Shown: positions 25,655 through 34,797 of the stretch, piece after piece
Layout: every line of letters begins with the position of its first letter
Numbering within the stretch: position 1 is the stretch's first letter
NCBI GenBank assembly: GCA_036490335.1
Contig: DASXEB010000002.1
Location: forward strand, 1 to 64,000
Reading direction: 5' to 3'
Source of the DNA: Palsa-1392 sp036490335
GTDB lineage: Bacteria; Verrucomicrobiota; Verrucomicrobiia; Chthoniobacterales; UBA10450
Length of the DNA: 64,000 nt
Notes under the pieces: model-generated
The model's input: the letters and a program-made list of their open reading frames with translations, nothing else
Told to the model about the DNA's origin: nothing
Database searches by the model: none
Position numbers and translations under genes: made by a program

Positions 25655-26724
25655 TGCAATTCCGGCGGCAGATCGGCGACGAGATGTTTGATTCTCTCGG
25701 CATCGCGCCGGTTGCAAACGAGCAACGCGTCCCCGCTGCGGACGACGATGAGATTATGCACGCCGAGGAGCGCGACGCGCGTCGGGCTGTCGTTGAAGAC
25801 GATATTGTTCGTCGCTTTCAAAACCGACAGATCGCAATTCGCGACGTTGCCATTTTCATCGTTAGGCAAATACGTCGCGACCGCGCGCCAGCCGCCGACG
25901 TCGTCCCAATCGAAGCTCGCCTCGACCATGAGCACACGATCGGCTTTTTCCATGATCGCGTAGTCGAACGAAATCGGCGGCAGTTTGTTGAAGCGCTCAC
26001 GCACGGTTTTTTCCCAATTGTTAGGCGCGCGCAGTTGCGAGATGAAATCGGCCATCTGCGGCGCGTGCCGGTTGAACTCGCTCAAGACCGTCGGCACGGA
26101 CCAGACAAACATGCCGGCGTTCCAGCGAAAATTTCCTTTGCGCACGAAACTGTCGGCCAACTCTGCGTTTGGTTTTTCGCGAAAGCGCACGACGCGAAAA
26201 ACCGGATTCGCGCACGCGTCGTCGCCTAACGACACCGCTTCGCCCTGCTCGATGTAGCCAAAGCCGGGGCACGCCCAGGTCGGTTTCACGCCAATCGTGA
26301 CGAGCGCGCCGGTCTCAGTCGCGGCGCATGCGGCTGTCCGCAAAGTTTCCTGAAAAGCCGCGCGATTCTTGATCACGTGATCGGCCGGCAGCACCAGCAT
26401 CGTGCCTTGGTGGTCGCGTTGCGCGACCCAGCCGGTGGCGAGCGCGATCGCCGCGGTGGTGTCGCGCTTCGCCGGCTCGGCGATGATGTTTTCCGGTGGC
26501 AAATTCGGCACGAGTTCGCGCACCGCGGCTTCCTGATCGACGTTCGTGAGGACTAAAATCTGATCTCGCCTAACGAGTCCATCGAGACGTTCGATGGTCT
26601 CTTCGAGCAAAGTTTTTTCCGAGATCAATTTGAGCAATTGTTTCGGGCGCGCGCGGCGGCTGATCGGCCAGAAGCGTTCGCCGCTGCCGCCGGCAAGAAT
26701 GAGCGCGAATAGGGAATCCTTCAT
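25651..26724 (-). CDS. manC: Mannose-1-phosphate guanylyltransferase
   Basis: 357 residues. Pyrophosphorylase signature LILAGGSGERFWPISR with PKQLL, then LPADHVI, GFGYIEQG, FREKP, WNAGMFVW and FDYAIMEKAD. It makes GDP-mannose for surface polysaccharides or glycosylation. The C-terminal isomerase domain of fused ManC/AlgA proteins is absent, so this is the single-domain form. First gene of manC-ruvX-truA. Confidence 0.95.
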   Translation of the reverse strand: MKDSLFALILAGGSGERFWPISRRARPKQLLKLISEKTLLEETIERLDGLVRRDQILVLTNVDQEAAVRELVPNLPPENIIAEPAKRDTTAAIALATGWVAQRDHQGTMLVLPADHVIKNRAAFQETLRTAACAATETGALVTIGVKPTWACPGFGYIEQGEAVSLGDDACANPVFRVVRFREKPNAELADSFVRKGNFRWNAGMFVWSVPTVLSEFNRHAPQMADFISQLRAPNNWEKTVRERFNKLPPISFDYAIMEKADRVLMVEASFDWDDVGGWRAVATYLPNDENGNVANCDLSVLKATNNIVFNDSPTRVALLGVHNLIVVRSGDALLVCNRRDAERIKHLVADLPPELQ

Positions 26725-26802
26725 ATGGAGAGATGCAGCGGCGCGCGTACCAAAGCCAAGTTTCCCGTTTCTTTTTGGCGACGAAAAGTATAAGGGTAGG
26801 CG

Positions 26803-27105
26803 ATGTCAGTTTCGTTATCCATTCCAAAAACGCCCGACGCCCTCCCGCTGGATGGATTGTGGACCTTGACCCGCGCGGCCTTTGGTCTTGGCCTCGGCCT
26901 GCTCGTCGCCGAGAGGCTGCAACGTCCGGCACGGCAAGCGACCGCCATCGCGCTCGTCTCCGTCGGCGCGCTCGCGATCATTCCGCTCATCGTGACGAAG
27001 GCGATGGAACGAATCAATCGGCCGGAATCGGCGCGCGGCATGCGGCGACGGCTGAGCTCGATTCGGGGCGATTCCGGTTACAGTTCGGAAAACGACGTTT
27101 ACTGA
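26803..27105 (+). CDS. Small membrane protein of unknown function
   Basis: 100 residues, divergent from manC. It has a weakly hydrophobic stretch at 20-36 and a clear TM helix at about 47-66 (AIALVSVGALAIIPLIVTKA), then a polar basic C-terminal tail. No known domain. Sixty bp separate it from the carboxylase gene on the same strand. Confidence 0.65.
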   Translation: MSVSLSIPKTPDALPLDGLWTLTRAAFGLGLGLLVAERLQRPARQATAIALVSVGALAIIPLIVTKAMERINRPESARGMRRRLSSIRGDSGYSSENDVY

Positions 27106-27165
27106 TTTTGCGCGCGCTCGTTAGGCGTTTGCCTGCGCGAAACGTTTCGGCGAAATAGTCAGCCG

Positions 27166-28800
27166 ATGACTTCACGGACTATTCGCGCGCCTAACGAATC
27201 GTTGCGCGGACGCTGCGCCGCGATTTTGCATGAGGAAGAAATTTTGCGCGAAGGCGGCGGCAAAATCGGCCAGGAGCGTCAGCGCAAACGCGGCCGTCTG
27301 CCCGCGCGCGAACGCGTCGCGAAACTGCTCGATCGCGAAGGAGAATTTTTCGAGATCGGTCTCTGGGCCGCTTACAAAATGTATGAGCAATGGGGCAGCG
27401 TTCCGGCGGCCGGCGCGGTCGCGGGCATCGGAAACGTCGCCGGCATCCCATGCATGATCATCGCGAACGATGCGACCGTGAAAGCCGGCGCGTTTTTTCC
27501 CCAGACCTGCAAGAAGCTGCTGCGCGCGCAACGCATCGCCTTCGAATGCGCGCTGCCGATTATTTATCTCGTCGATTCTTCCGGCGTTTTTCTTCCGATG
27601 CAGGACGAAATTTTTCCCGACGAAGACGATTTCGGGCGCATCTTTCGCAACAACTCCGTCATCTCCGCCGCGGGCATTCCACAGTTCGCCGCCATCATGG
27701 GAAATTGCGTCGCGGGCGGCGCGTATCTGCCCGTGCTCTGCGACAAAATTCTCATGACTGAAGGCAGCGGCCTTTATCTCGCCGGTCCGTCGTTAGTCAA
27801 AGCCGCGATCGGTCAGATCGTCGACACCGAGGAACTCGGCGGCGCGCACATGCACGCGGAAATCAGCGGCACGGTCGACTTTTACGAGAAGGATGATCCG
27901 TCGTGTTTGAAACGGCTGCGTTCGTTAGTCGCGCACCTGCCCGAAGCGGAAGCGACGAAGAAAAACAGCGTTAAAAAATCGGTCGTTAGGCCGGCGAAAA
28001 ATCCGGATGCAATTTACGAGATTGTTAGTCTTGAAGGCCAGAAGCAGTACGACGTTCGAGACCTGCTTGCCTGCATCATCGACGCCGATTCGCTCGACGA
28101 ATACAAAGCCGATTACGGCAAAACCCTCGTCACCGCCTACGCGCGCATCGGCGGCCACTCGTTAGGCATCGTTGCCAATCAGCGCCAGCAAGTGCGCACG
28201 AAAAAGCACGGCATCCAGATGGGCGGCGTCATTTATTCCGATAGCGCCGACAAGGCCGCGCGTTTCATCATGGATTGCAACCAGACCGGTCTCCCGATCG
28301 TTTTTTTCCAGGACGTGACCGGTTTCATGGTCGGCCGCGACGCCGAACAAAGCGGTATCATTCGCAGCGGCGCGAAGCTCGTGAATGCAGTCAGCAATTC
28401 CATCGTCCCGAAAATCACCGTCGTCACCGGCGGATCGTTCGGAGCCGGCAACTACGCGCTTTGCGGCAAGGCCTACGATCCGCGTTTCATCCTCGCGTGG
28501 CCGCACGCGCGCTACGCCGTCATGGGCGCGGCTCAGGCGAGCGACACCGTCTTTTCTGTCCTCGCAAAATCGCGCGAGCGCGGGGACAAAAAAGCGACGC
28601 CGGAAGAGCTCGAGCAACTCCGCGCGAAAGTGAAAGCGAGCTACGAAGAACAAACCGATATCCGGTACGGCGCTGCTCGCGGCTGGGTCGACGCGATCAT
28701 TCAGCCGGATGAAACGCGCGACGTGCTCGTGCGATTGTTAGGCTACGTCGCGCGACCGATGCCGCGCGCGCGATTCCACATGGGCGTGGTGCAAACCTGA
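27166..28800 (+). CDS. mccB: Acyl-CoA carboxylase beta subunit, probably methylcrotonoyl-CoA carboxylase
   Basis: 544 residues with the carboxyltransferase N- and C-domains: LPARERVAKLLD, AGAVAGIGNVAGI, IYLVDSSGVFLP, GGAYLPVLCDK, FFQDVTGFMVG and GGSFGAGNYALCGKAYDP. Length and blocks fit MCC beta or a close propionyl-CoA carboxylase beta. Neighbouring HMG-CoA lyase and enoyl-CoA hydratase favour the leucine pathway enzyme. The biotin-carboxylase alpha subunit is not in the window. The coding sequence holds several TCGTTAG words, read as SLV, SLG or VVRP. Confidence 0.9.
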   Translation: MTSRTIRAPNESLRGRCAAILHEEEILREGGGKIGQERQRKRGRLPARERVAKLLDREGEFFEIGLWAAYKMYEQWGSVPAAGAVAGIGNVAGIPCMIIANDATVKAGAFFPQTCKKLLRAQRIAFECALPIIYLVDSSGVFLPMQDEIFPDEDDFGRIFRNNSVISAAGIPQFAAIMGNCVAGGAYLPVLCDKILMTEGSGLYLAGPSLVKAAIGQIVDTEELGGAHMHAEISGTVDFYEKDDPSCLKRLRSLVAHLPEAEATKKNSVKKSVVRPAKNPDAIYEIVSLEGQKQYDVRDLLACIIDADSLDEYKADYGKTLVTAYARIGGHSLGIVANQRQQVRTKKHGIQMGGVIYSDSADKAARFIMDCNQTGLPIVFFQDVTGFMVGRDAEQSGIIRSGAKLVNAVSNSIVPKITVVTGGSFGAGNYALCGKAYDPRFILAWPHARYAVMGAAQASDTVFSVLAKSRERGDKKATPEELEQLRAKVKASYEEQTDIRYGAARGWVDAIIQPDETRDVLVRLLGYVARPMPRARFHMGVVQT

Positions 28801-28813
28801 AGTTTGCTTTTCG

Positions 28814-29671
28814 TTAGGCAGAAAAGTCGCGCGCGATTTCGTCATTCAGCGCCGCGGCTTTTTCGAGGTCGAGAAATTCCACCGCGACTCCGCGTTTCCT
28901 GAGCGCGCGAATCACTTCTTCAGTCGGAATATTTCCCACCAGATCGTCCTGCGCGAACGGACAACCGCCCAATCCGCCAAGCGCGGAATCGAAACGGCGA
29001 CAGCCCGCATCGAAAGCCGCCAGCAGTTTGTCGCACGCTTCCCCGCGCGTGCTGTGCAGATGCACGCCGAGGTCGCGGCCGGGATTTTCGCGCAGCGCCG
29101 TCGACAAAACATCCGCAATCAATTTCGGCGTCGCCATCCCGACCGTGTCCGCGATCGAGATCGACGCGACGCCGAGAGCCGCGACCTCCGCGATGGCGTC
29201 GCTCATTTTTCCCTTGCTCCACGCATCGCCGTATGGATCGCCGAAGCCCATCGAGAAATAAACCACCATCGCCAGACCGCCCGCCTCCGCGCGCGCGCGA
29301 ATTTTTTCCAGCTCCGCGCGATTTTCGCCTAACGATTGTTTTTGATTCCGGCGCAAAAAAGTTTCCGAGATCGAACAGGGATAGCCGAGCGTCCGCACCG
29401 CGCCGGTCGCGATCGCGCGCTCCGCGCCTTTCGCATTCACGACGATGCCGATAATTTCGACATCGTTAGGCGGCGCGAGTTGCGCGAGCACGTCTTCGCT
29501 CTCCGCCATCTGCGGCACCGCGCGGGGCGAGACGAAACTGACCGCATCGATGTGCCGCACGCCCGCATCGATCAGCGCGCGGAGATAACGCGCCTTCGTC
29601 TCCGTCGGAATTTGCCGAGGCAAACCCTGCCAGGCGTCGCGCGGACATTCGATCAACTTCACTTTCTCCAT
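28814..29671 (-). CDS. Hydroxymethylglutaryl-CoA lyase
   Basis: Start ATG 29671 (MEKVKLIECPRDAWQ), 285 residues. TIM-barrel lyase with VSFVSPRAVPQMA, ISIADTVGMATP, GVHLHSTRG and the C-terminal GGLGGCPFA that holds the active-site Cys. It cleaves HMG-CoA to acetyl-CoA and acetoacetate, the last step of leucine catabolism. Convergent with mccB (13 bp between stops), with its TAA inside a GCCTAACGA word, and divergent from the hydratase. Confidence 0.92.
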   Translation of the reverse strand: MEKVKLIECPRDAWQGLPRQIPTETKARYLRALIDAGVRHIDAVSFVSPRAVPQMAESEDVLAQLAPPNDVEIIGIVVNAKGAERAIATGAVRTLGYPCSISETFLRRNQKQSLGENRAELEKIRARAEAGGLAMVVYFSMGFGDPYGDAWSKGKMSDAIAEVAALGVASISIADTVGMATPKLIADVLSTALRENPGRDLGVHLHSTRGEACDKLLAAFDAGCRRFDSALGGLGGCPFAQDDLVGNIPTEEVIRALRKRGVAVEFLDLEKAAALNDEIARDFSA

Positions 29672-29737
29672 CGTCGCAGCTTTTCCCCGTTTGAAGATAA
29701 CGCGCAAAGTCGCATCTTCAGTACGACTTCGTCGAAC

Positions 29738-30496
29738 ATGCCAAACGTCCTCGTCGAAAAATCCGACCGCCTCGTCACGTTGATCCTGAATCGTCCGGAA
29801 CGGCGCAACGCCCTAACGATCGATTTGATGAACGAATTGGTCGACGCGGTCGAAGCCGCCGGCGCGGACGAAACGAAACGCGCTCTGATTTTGCGCGGCG
29901 CCGGTCAGGCGTTCTGCGCCGGTCTCGACCTCAACGAAACCGCGATCCGCGAGCGCGCCCATCAATCCGCCGAGCTTGTCGCCAAGACCCTCCTCGCGCT
30001 CAGCCAGACGCGCCTAATCACGATCGCGCAAATTCACGGCGCCGCGGTCGCGGGCGGCGCGGGGCTGATGTCGGCCTGCGATTTTGTCATCGCGGCCGAG
30101 CGGACTAAAGTTGGTTACCCAGAAGTGCGGCGTGGCCTCGTCGCGGGTTTGGTCATGACTTTTTTGCGGCGGCAACTGCGCGAGCGCGACATTCGCGAGC
30201 TCCTTTTCGCGGGCGAATTGATTTCCGCGGAGCGCGCACGCGAGATGGGCCTAATCAATCGCGTCGTCCCGCCTAACGAACTCGAAAACGAAACGCAAAA
30301 AATCGTCGCGTCGATTTTGCAAGGCGCGCCCGGCGCGCTCGCGAGCACGAAGCGTTTGATCGAAGAGCTTTGGTCAACTTCGGTCAAAGCCGACATCGAC
30401 GCCGCGCTGCGGCATCACATGGAAGCGCGCGAATCGGCCGAGGCAAAAGAAGGCATCGCCGCCTTCCTCGAAAAGCGTCCGCCAGGCTGGGCCTAG
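29738..30496 (+). CDS. Enoyl-CoA hydratase/isomerase family protein (candidate methylglutaconyl-CoA hydratase)
   Basis: ATG 29738 (MPNVLVEKSDRLVTLIL) gives 252 residues. Crotonase fold: NRPERRNALT, GAGQAFCAGLDL (oxyanion loop), IHGAAVAGGAGLMSACDF and AREMGLINRVV. Its position between HMG-CoA lyase and the rest of the leucine genes suggests the 3-methylglutaconyl-CoA step. General beta-oxidation is the alternative. Confidence 0.9.
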   Translation: MPNVLVEKSDRLVTLILNRPERRNALTIDLMNELVDAVEAAGADETKRALILRGAGQAFCAGLDLNETAIRERAHQSAELVAKTLLALSQTRLITIAQIHGAAVAGGAGLMSACDFVIAAERTKVGYPEVRRGLVAGLVMTFLRRQLRERDIRELLFAGELISAERAREMGLINRVVPPNELENETQKIVASILQGAPGALASTKRLIEELWSTSVKADIDAALRHHMEARESAEAKEGIAAFLEKRPPGWA

Positions 30497-30542
30497 CGAA
30501 GGGAAACTTGCCGCGTCTTCACGCAGGCGCTATCAATCCGCT

Positions 30543-30782
30543 GTGGTCATTGCGTCGATCCGCGAATTCAATCGCCGAGTTCCATTCATCCCTTACGAGA
30601 TTCAAACCGCGAGCGGCCAACGTTTCAAAGTTCCGCACCCGGATTTCATTTCAATTTCTCCGAAAGGCTCTTTCATCGTTCTGATCGACGCCGGCGAGCG
30701 ACCGCATCATCTCAACGCGCTCTTCATCGAGCGCGCGTCGCCCATTAACGGAGACCGTCGCCGCCCGCAAAAACATTCCTGA
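30543..30782 (+). CDS. Short conserved-looking protein of unknown function
   Basis: 79 residues from a GTG start. Sequence REFNRRVPFIPYEIQTASG then VPHPDFISISPKG suggests a small beta-rich domain. I have the impression of related short proteins in Verrucomicrobia but cannot name the family. It lies 9 bp before the amidohydrolase gene. Confidence 0.55.
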   Translation: MVIASIREFNRRVPFIPYEIQTASGQRFKVPHPDFISISPKGSFIVLIDAGERPHHLNALFIERASPINGDRRRPQKHS

Positions 30783-30791
30783 TCGCGGCTG

Positions 30792-32495
30792 ATGCGAAAC
30801 CTGATCGCGGTCGCGTTTTTCGCCTTTTCCGTCGGGCAGGTTCACGCCGAGACAGCCGATGTTCTCTTCCTCAACGGCAATGTTTACGTCGGCGACGATG
30901 CGCAATCGCACGCCGAGGCGATCGCCGTCCGCGACGAGCGCATCATTTTCGTCGGGCCTAACGACAAGGCCAAATCCTTCGCCGGCCCGAAAACGCGCAC
31001 GATCGATCTGCACGGCGAAACCGTGCTGCCCGGTCTGACCGATTCGCATTTTCACATCCTCGGCGTCGGCGAGCGCTTGATTCGTTTGAATCTCGAAGGC
31101 ACGAAAACACGCGACGCATTTCTCGCCAAAGTGCAGCAACGCGTCGCGCAGACCGAGTCGGGAAAATGGGTCACCGGCCGCGGCTGGATTGAAACATTTT
31201 GGAGTCCGCCGGAATTTCCGACGCGCACGGAGCTCGATAAAATCTCGCCGGAAAATCCGGTCTTCCTCCAGCGCGTCGATGGCCACGGCGCGGTCGCAAA
31301 CAGCCTTGCGCTCAAGCTCGCCGGGATCGACAACAAAACTCCAAATCCATTCGGCGGCGAAATCCTGCGCGACAAAAAAACCGGCGAAGCGACCGGCATG
31401 CTGCTCGACAACGCGATGGATCTGGTCGGCAAAAAAGTCCCGGCGCCGACCCCGGAAGAAAGCGAGCGCGCCCTATTGTTAGGCACGCAACGATGTCTCT
31501 CCTTCGGCCTTTGCGAAATTCAAAACGCCGGCAGTTATCTGCCCGATCTCGATTTGCTGCGGCGAGATTTTGCCGAGGGAAAAATCAAGCTGCGCATGAT
31601 CAACGCGGTTTACGGTCCGGGCGCGCCGGCGCAATGGCTTTTGCAAAACGGCCCGATCCTGAACGCGGACGATCACCATTTCACCACCCGCACGATCAAG
31701 ATTATTTTCGACGGCTCGTTAGGCTCGCGCAGCGCCGCGCTGCTCAAACCGTACTCCGACGCCCCCGACACCTCCGGTTTTCTGACCCAAAAAGAATCGG
31801 AGCTGCGCCCGATGCTCGAGGAGGCGTTGCGCAAAGGCATCCAGGTCGAGACCCACGCGATCGGAGATCGCACGAACCGGACGATTCTCGATCTTTATGA
31901 AGAAGCGTTTCGCAAAGTTCCGCCTAACGAACGCAAAATCGCGGTCCCGCGCTGGCGCGTCGAGCACGCGCAGATTCTCTCGCCGCAGGACCTGCCGCGT
32001 TTCGCAAAGATGGGCGTGATCGCGTCGATGCAGCCGTCGCACGCGATCAGCGATTTGTTTTTTGCCCCGCGCCGGCTCGGGATGGACCGGCTCGCCGGCT
32101 GCTACGCCTGGAATAGTTTGCTCAAAAGCGGCGCGATCATCGCGGGCGGTTCCGATGCGCCGGTGGAGCAGGGGAATCCACTCACGGAATTTTACGCCGC
32201 GGTCGCGCGCAAAAGCGTCGATGGATTCAGCGGCCCCGGCTGGCATCCGGAAGAAGCGGTCACGCGCGTGCAGGCGCTGAAAATGTTGACGCGATCGGCG
32301 GCCTACGCGGCTTTCGAGGAGCACGACAAAGGCACGATCGAAGTCGGCAAGCTCGCCGACCTGACGGTGCTGTCGGCCGATATCATGAAAATTCCGGAGC
32401 CGGAAATCTTGCGCACGCACTGCCTCATGACGGTCGTCGGCGGCGAAATCGTTTACGACGCGAACGTCAAAGAAGCGGCAGTTGCACGTCGTTAG
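30792..32495 (+). CDS. Exported amidohydrolase (YtcJ-like, amidohydrolase family 3)
   Basis: 567 residues with a signal peptide (1-20, GQVHA). The metal-dependent hydrolase core has LPGLTDSHFHILGVG (HxH), FDGSLGSRSAALL, QVETHAIGDRTNR, VEHAQILSPQDL and GGSDAPVEQGNPL (catalytic Asp), and ends with LADLTVLSADI. Substrate unknown; probably amide or imide bonds in the periplasm. Its TAG stop (32493-32495) is inside TCGTTAGGC, and its end overlaps the converging dinB gene by 29 bp. Confidence 0.9.
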   Translation: MRNLIAVAFFAFSVGQVHAETADVLFLNGNVYVGDDAQSHAEAIAVRDERIIFVGPNDKAKSFAGPKTRTIDLHGETVLPGLTDSHFHILGVGERLIRLNLEGTKTRDAFLAKVQQRVAQTESGKWVTGRGWIETFWSPPEFPTRTELDKISPENPVFLQRVDGHGAVANSLALKLAGIDNKTPNPFGGEILRDKKTGEATGMLLDNAMDLVGKKVPAPTPEESERALLLGTQRCLSFGLCEIQNAGSYLPDLDLLRRDFAEGKIKLRMINAVYGPGAPAQWLLQNGPILNADDHHFTTRTIKIIFDGSLGSRSAALLKPYSDAPDTSGFLTQKESELRPMLEEALRKGIQVETHAIGDRTNRTILDLYEEAFRKVPPNERKIAVPRWRVEHAQILSPQDLPRFAKMGVIASMQPSHAISDLFFAPRRLGMDRLAGCYAWNSLLKSGAIIAGGSDAPVEQGNPLTEFYAAVARKSVDGFSGPGWHPEEAVTRVQALKMLTRSAAYAAFEEHDKGTIEVGKLADLTVLSADIMKIPEPEILRTHCLMTVVGGEIVYDANVKEAAVARR

Positions 32496-33528
32496 GCAAA
32501 TCGCGTGGCGCGAAACGCACCCCCGCGCCGATGAGTCGAACCGGCTTGCCGGTGCGGGCAAAAGCCTCGGCGAGCAGGCTGCGATATTCGCCTAACGATG
32601 GCGCACGACCAGCGCGCTCGATTGTCGTGCGGGTAAAATCGGCGAACTTTAGTTTCACGAAAATCTTCGTGATCACGCGCGTCGTCTCTTTCTGCGCAAG
32701 GTCCGCCATCAAGTCGGCGAAAAGCTCCTCGAGTTTTTCTTCGCACTCGCCTAACGAATCCAGGTTAGTCGAGAATGTCTCCTCGGTGCTGAGCGATTTC
32801 CTTTCACGATCCGGCTCGACCGGACGGTCGTCGGTGCCGCGGCAAAGGTCGAAAAGCTCCGAGCCAAATTTGCCGAAAATGTTTTGCAGCTCGACCCGCG
32901 AGTAACGCTGCAGGTCGCCGCAGCTCTTGATTCCGCGCTGCTGAAGCTTCTGCTCCGTGACCGCGCCGATGCCCCAGATTTTTCGCACCGGCAGCGCGGC
33001 CATGAATTCGGGGACGTCGTTAGGCGCGACTTCGCACTGGCCATTCGGTTTATTCAAGTCGCTCGCGATTTTGGCCACGAGTTTGTTCGGCGCGATCCCG
33101 GCCGACGCGGTCAATCTTGTCTTCTGAAAAATGAGTTTGCGAATCACTTCGGCGAGCGCGGCGGGCGCGCCCGGATGCTCGCTGACATCGAGAAACGCTT
33201 CGTCGAGTGAGAGCGGTTCGACGAGCGAAGTAAAGCGATGCAAAACTTCGCGCACGATCGCCGACTCGCGCCGGTAAACATCGAAACGCGTCGGCAGCAC
33301 AATCAATCTCGGACAACGCTGCAGCGCCATGAAGGTCGGCATCGCGGAACGCACACCAAATTCTCGCGCCTCATAATTACAGGTCGTGAGCACGCCGCGC
33401 CGATCGCGCGCGCCGCCCACGCCAACCGGTTTGCCGCGCAACTCCGGCCGGTCGCGCACCTCGATCGCGGCGTAAAAGCAATCCATGTCGAGATGGATAA
33501 TCGCCCGCGGCCACTTCTCGCGCTCCAC
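32467..33528 (-). CDS. dinB: DNA polymerase IV (Y-family)
   Basis: The frame is open upstream, but homology begins at WPRAIIHLDMDCFYAAIE; the GTG at 33528 gives 353 residues, normal for DinB. Visible signatures are DMDCFYAAIE, CNYEAREFGVRSAMP, SLVEPLSLDEAFLDVSE (catalytic acids), SAGIAPNKLVAKIASD and the little-finger region STEETFSTNL. Translesion synthesis. No lexA box was looked for quantitatively. Confidence 0.95.
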   Translation of the reverse strand: MEREKWPRAIIHLDMDCFYAAIEVRDRPELRGKPVGVGGARDRRGVLTTCNYEAREFGVRSAMPTFMALQRCPRLIVLPTRFDVYRRESAIVREVLHRFTSLVEPLSLDEAFLDVSEHPGAPAALAEVIRKLIFQKTRLTASAGIAPNKLVAKIASDLNKPNGQCEVAPNDVPEFMAALPVRKIWGIGAVTEQKLQQRGIKSCGDLQRYSRVELQNIFGKFGSELFDLCRGTDDRPVEPDRERKSLSTEETFSTNLDSLGECEEKLEELFADLMADLAQKETTRVITKIFVKLKFADFTRTTIERAGRAPSLGEYRSLLAEAFARTGKPVRLIGAGVRFAPRDLPNDVQLPLL

Positions 33529-33609
33529 GTTATCAAGCCAACGCCGGATGCCGCCGGGCGCAAATTTCTCCGGCCTCGACGCCGCGCGCGCGCGATGACA
33601 ATTTAAATC

Positions 33610-34107
33610 ATGCCTAACGAGAAAAGCAGTCGCGACGATCTCGAAGTTTATTTGCAGGATCATTACGCGGCCGGCATCGGCGCCCTGGAATTGATCGCGC
33701 ATCGCGAAAAGGCGCACGCGCAGGATTCGCTCGGTCCGTTTTTCAGCCAGCTTCGCGCGGACGTGAAATCCGATCACGATCGACTGCACGATCTCATCGG
33801 CGCCTTCGGTTTCGATGTCAGCCGGCTGCGCGATGCCGGCGCGTGGACGGCAGAGAAATTTGCGCGCATAAAGGTAGGACTTTCGAGTGGCGACGACGAG
33901 CTGAGTTTGCTGCAGGCTTTGGAAACGCTCTACATCGGCATCACCGGAAAGCGGCTGCTCTGGCGCGCGCTTTTGCATTGCCGCGATTCGCTCGCGCGCG
34001 CCGGGGAGATCGATTTGGAGCATTTGGAAAAACGCGCGATCGAACAGGCGGAACGAGTGGAAACGCAAAGGCTCGCGACCTCGCGCCAAGTGTTTCGGGC
34101 CGCGTGA
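33610..34107 (+). CDS. All-helical protein of unknown function (ferritin-like fold possible)
   Basis: 165 residues, Met-Pro-Asn-Glu at the start because a GCCTAACGA word overlaps the ATG. Predicted almost entirely alpha-helical with His/Glu spaced along helices (YLQDHYAAGIGALELIAHRE, DVKSDHDRLHDLIG), the pattern of ferritin-like or DUF892-like bundles. That fold is inference. Its TGA stop overlaps the GTG start of the SGNH hydrolase (GTGA), so the two are coupled. Confidence 0.75.
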   Translation: MPNEKSSRDDLEVYLQDHYAAGIGALELIAHREKAHAQDSLGPFFSQLRADVKSDHDRLHDLIGAFGFDVSRLRDAGAWTAEKFARIKVGLSSGDDELSLLQALETLYIGITGKRLLWRALLHCRDSLARAGEIDLEHLEKRAIEQAERVETQRLATSRQVFRAA

Positions 34108-34787
34108 AATTCCTCGCCGCGCTTTTTGCCATGACGACTGTCGCGGGAATTTCTGCCCAGCCTAACGAGCCTGCGAATGCGCGGCCGATTCGTTACGCGG
34201 TGGTGGGCGATTCCTATTCGATCGGCGAAGGCGCGAGTGAAGCGGAGTCGTGGCCGGCACTGCTCGCGCGCAGCCTGACGAAAAGTGGCCGGCCGGTCGA
34301 GCTGGTCTCAAACCCGTCGCGCACCGGCTGGACGACGCAGGACGCGATCGAGCGCGAGCTTCCGCTCTTTCGCGCGGCGCGGCCGAATTTCGCCACCCTC
34401 ATGCTCGGGGTGAACGATTGGGTGCAGGGGGTGGACGCGGAAACTTTTCGGACGCGCATCGCGCAGATCATGGACGCGATGGGGAAAGTTTTGCCTAACG
34501 AGAAGCGCTTGCTCGTGGTCAACATTCCCGATTTTTCCGTGACACCGGATGGTCCGACTTACGCGCGCGGGCGCGACATTCGCGCCGGGCTGACGAACTT
34601 CAATCGCATCATCGCGGAGGAGGCGAAGCGGCGCGGCCTCCTCGTGGTCGATATTTTTCCCCTCAGCCAAAAGATGGGTGAAGATCGCTCGCTCGTGGCG
34701 GCAGACGGTTTGCATCCGTCGGCCAAGGCTTACGCCCAGTGGGAAGAGCTGATTCTGCCGACGGCGCGAAAGTCGTTAGGCGAATAA
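34104..34787 (+). CDS. Exported SGNH/GDSL-type lipase or esterase
   Basis: GTG 34104 gives MKFLAALFAMTTVAGISA as signal peptide, 227 residues. SGNH blocks: YAVVGDSYSIGEGAS (block I Ser), a Gly near SNPSRTGWTT, LMLGVNDWVQG (block III Asn) and DGLHPSAKAY (block V Asp/His). Hydrolase of ester substrates in the periplasm; substrate unknown. Stop-proximal DNA forms an inverted pair with the next gene's end. Confidence 0.9.
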   Translation: MKFLAALFAMTTVAGISAQPNEPANARPIRYAVVGDSYSIGEGASEAESWPALLARSLTKSGRPVELVSNPSRTGWTTQDAIERELPLFRAARPNFATLMLGVNDWVQGVDAETFRTRIAQIMDAMGKVLPNEKRLLVVNIPDFSVTPDGPTYARGRDIRAGLTNFNRIIAEEAKRRGLLVVDIFPLSQKMGEDRSLVAADGLHPSAKAYAQWEELILPTARKSLGE

Positions 34788-34797
34788 TGCCTAACGA
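34773..34797. terminator. Inverted pair of the 9-bp word between convergent genes
   Basis: TCGTTAGGC, a 7-bp spacer GAATAAT and GCCTAACGA form a perfect 9-bp stem exactly between the convergent SGNH and E1-E2 genes. The stem overlaps both gene ends and supplies the TAG stop of the minus-strand gene. A bidirectional terminator role is inferred from position and symmetry; there is no long T-run. Confidence 0.6.
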
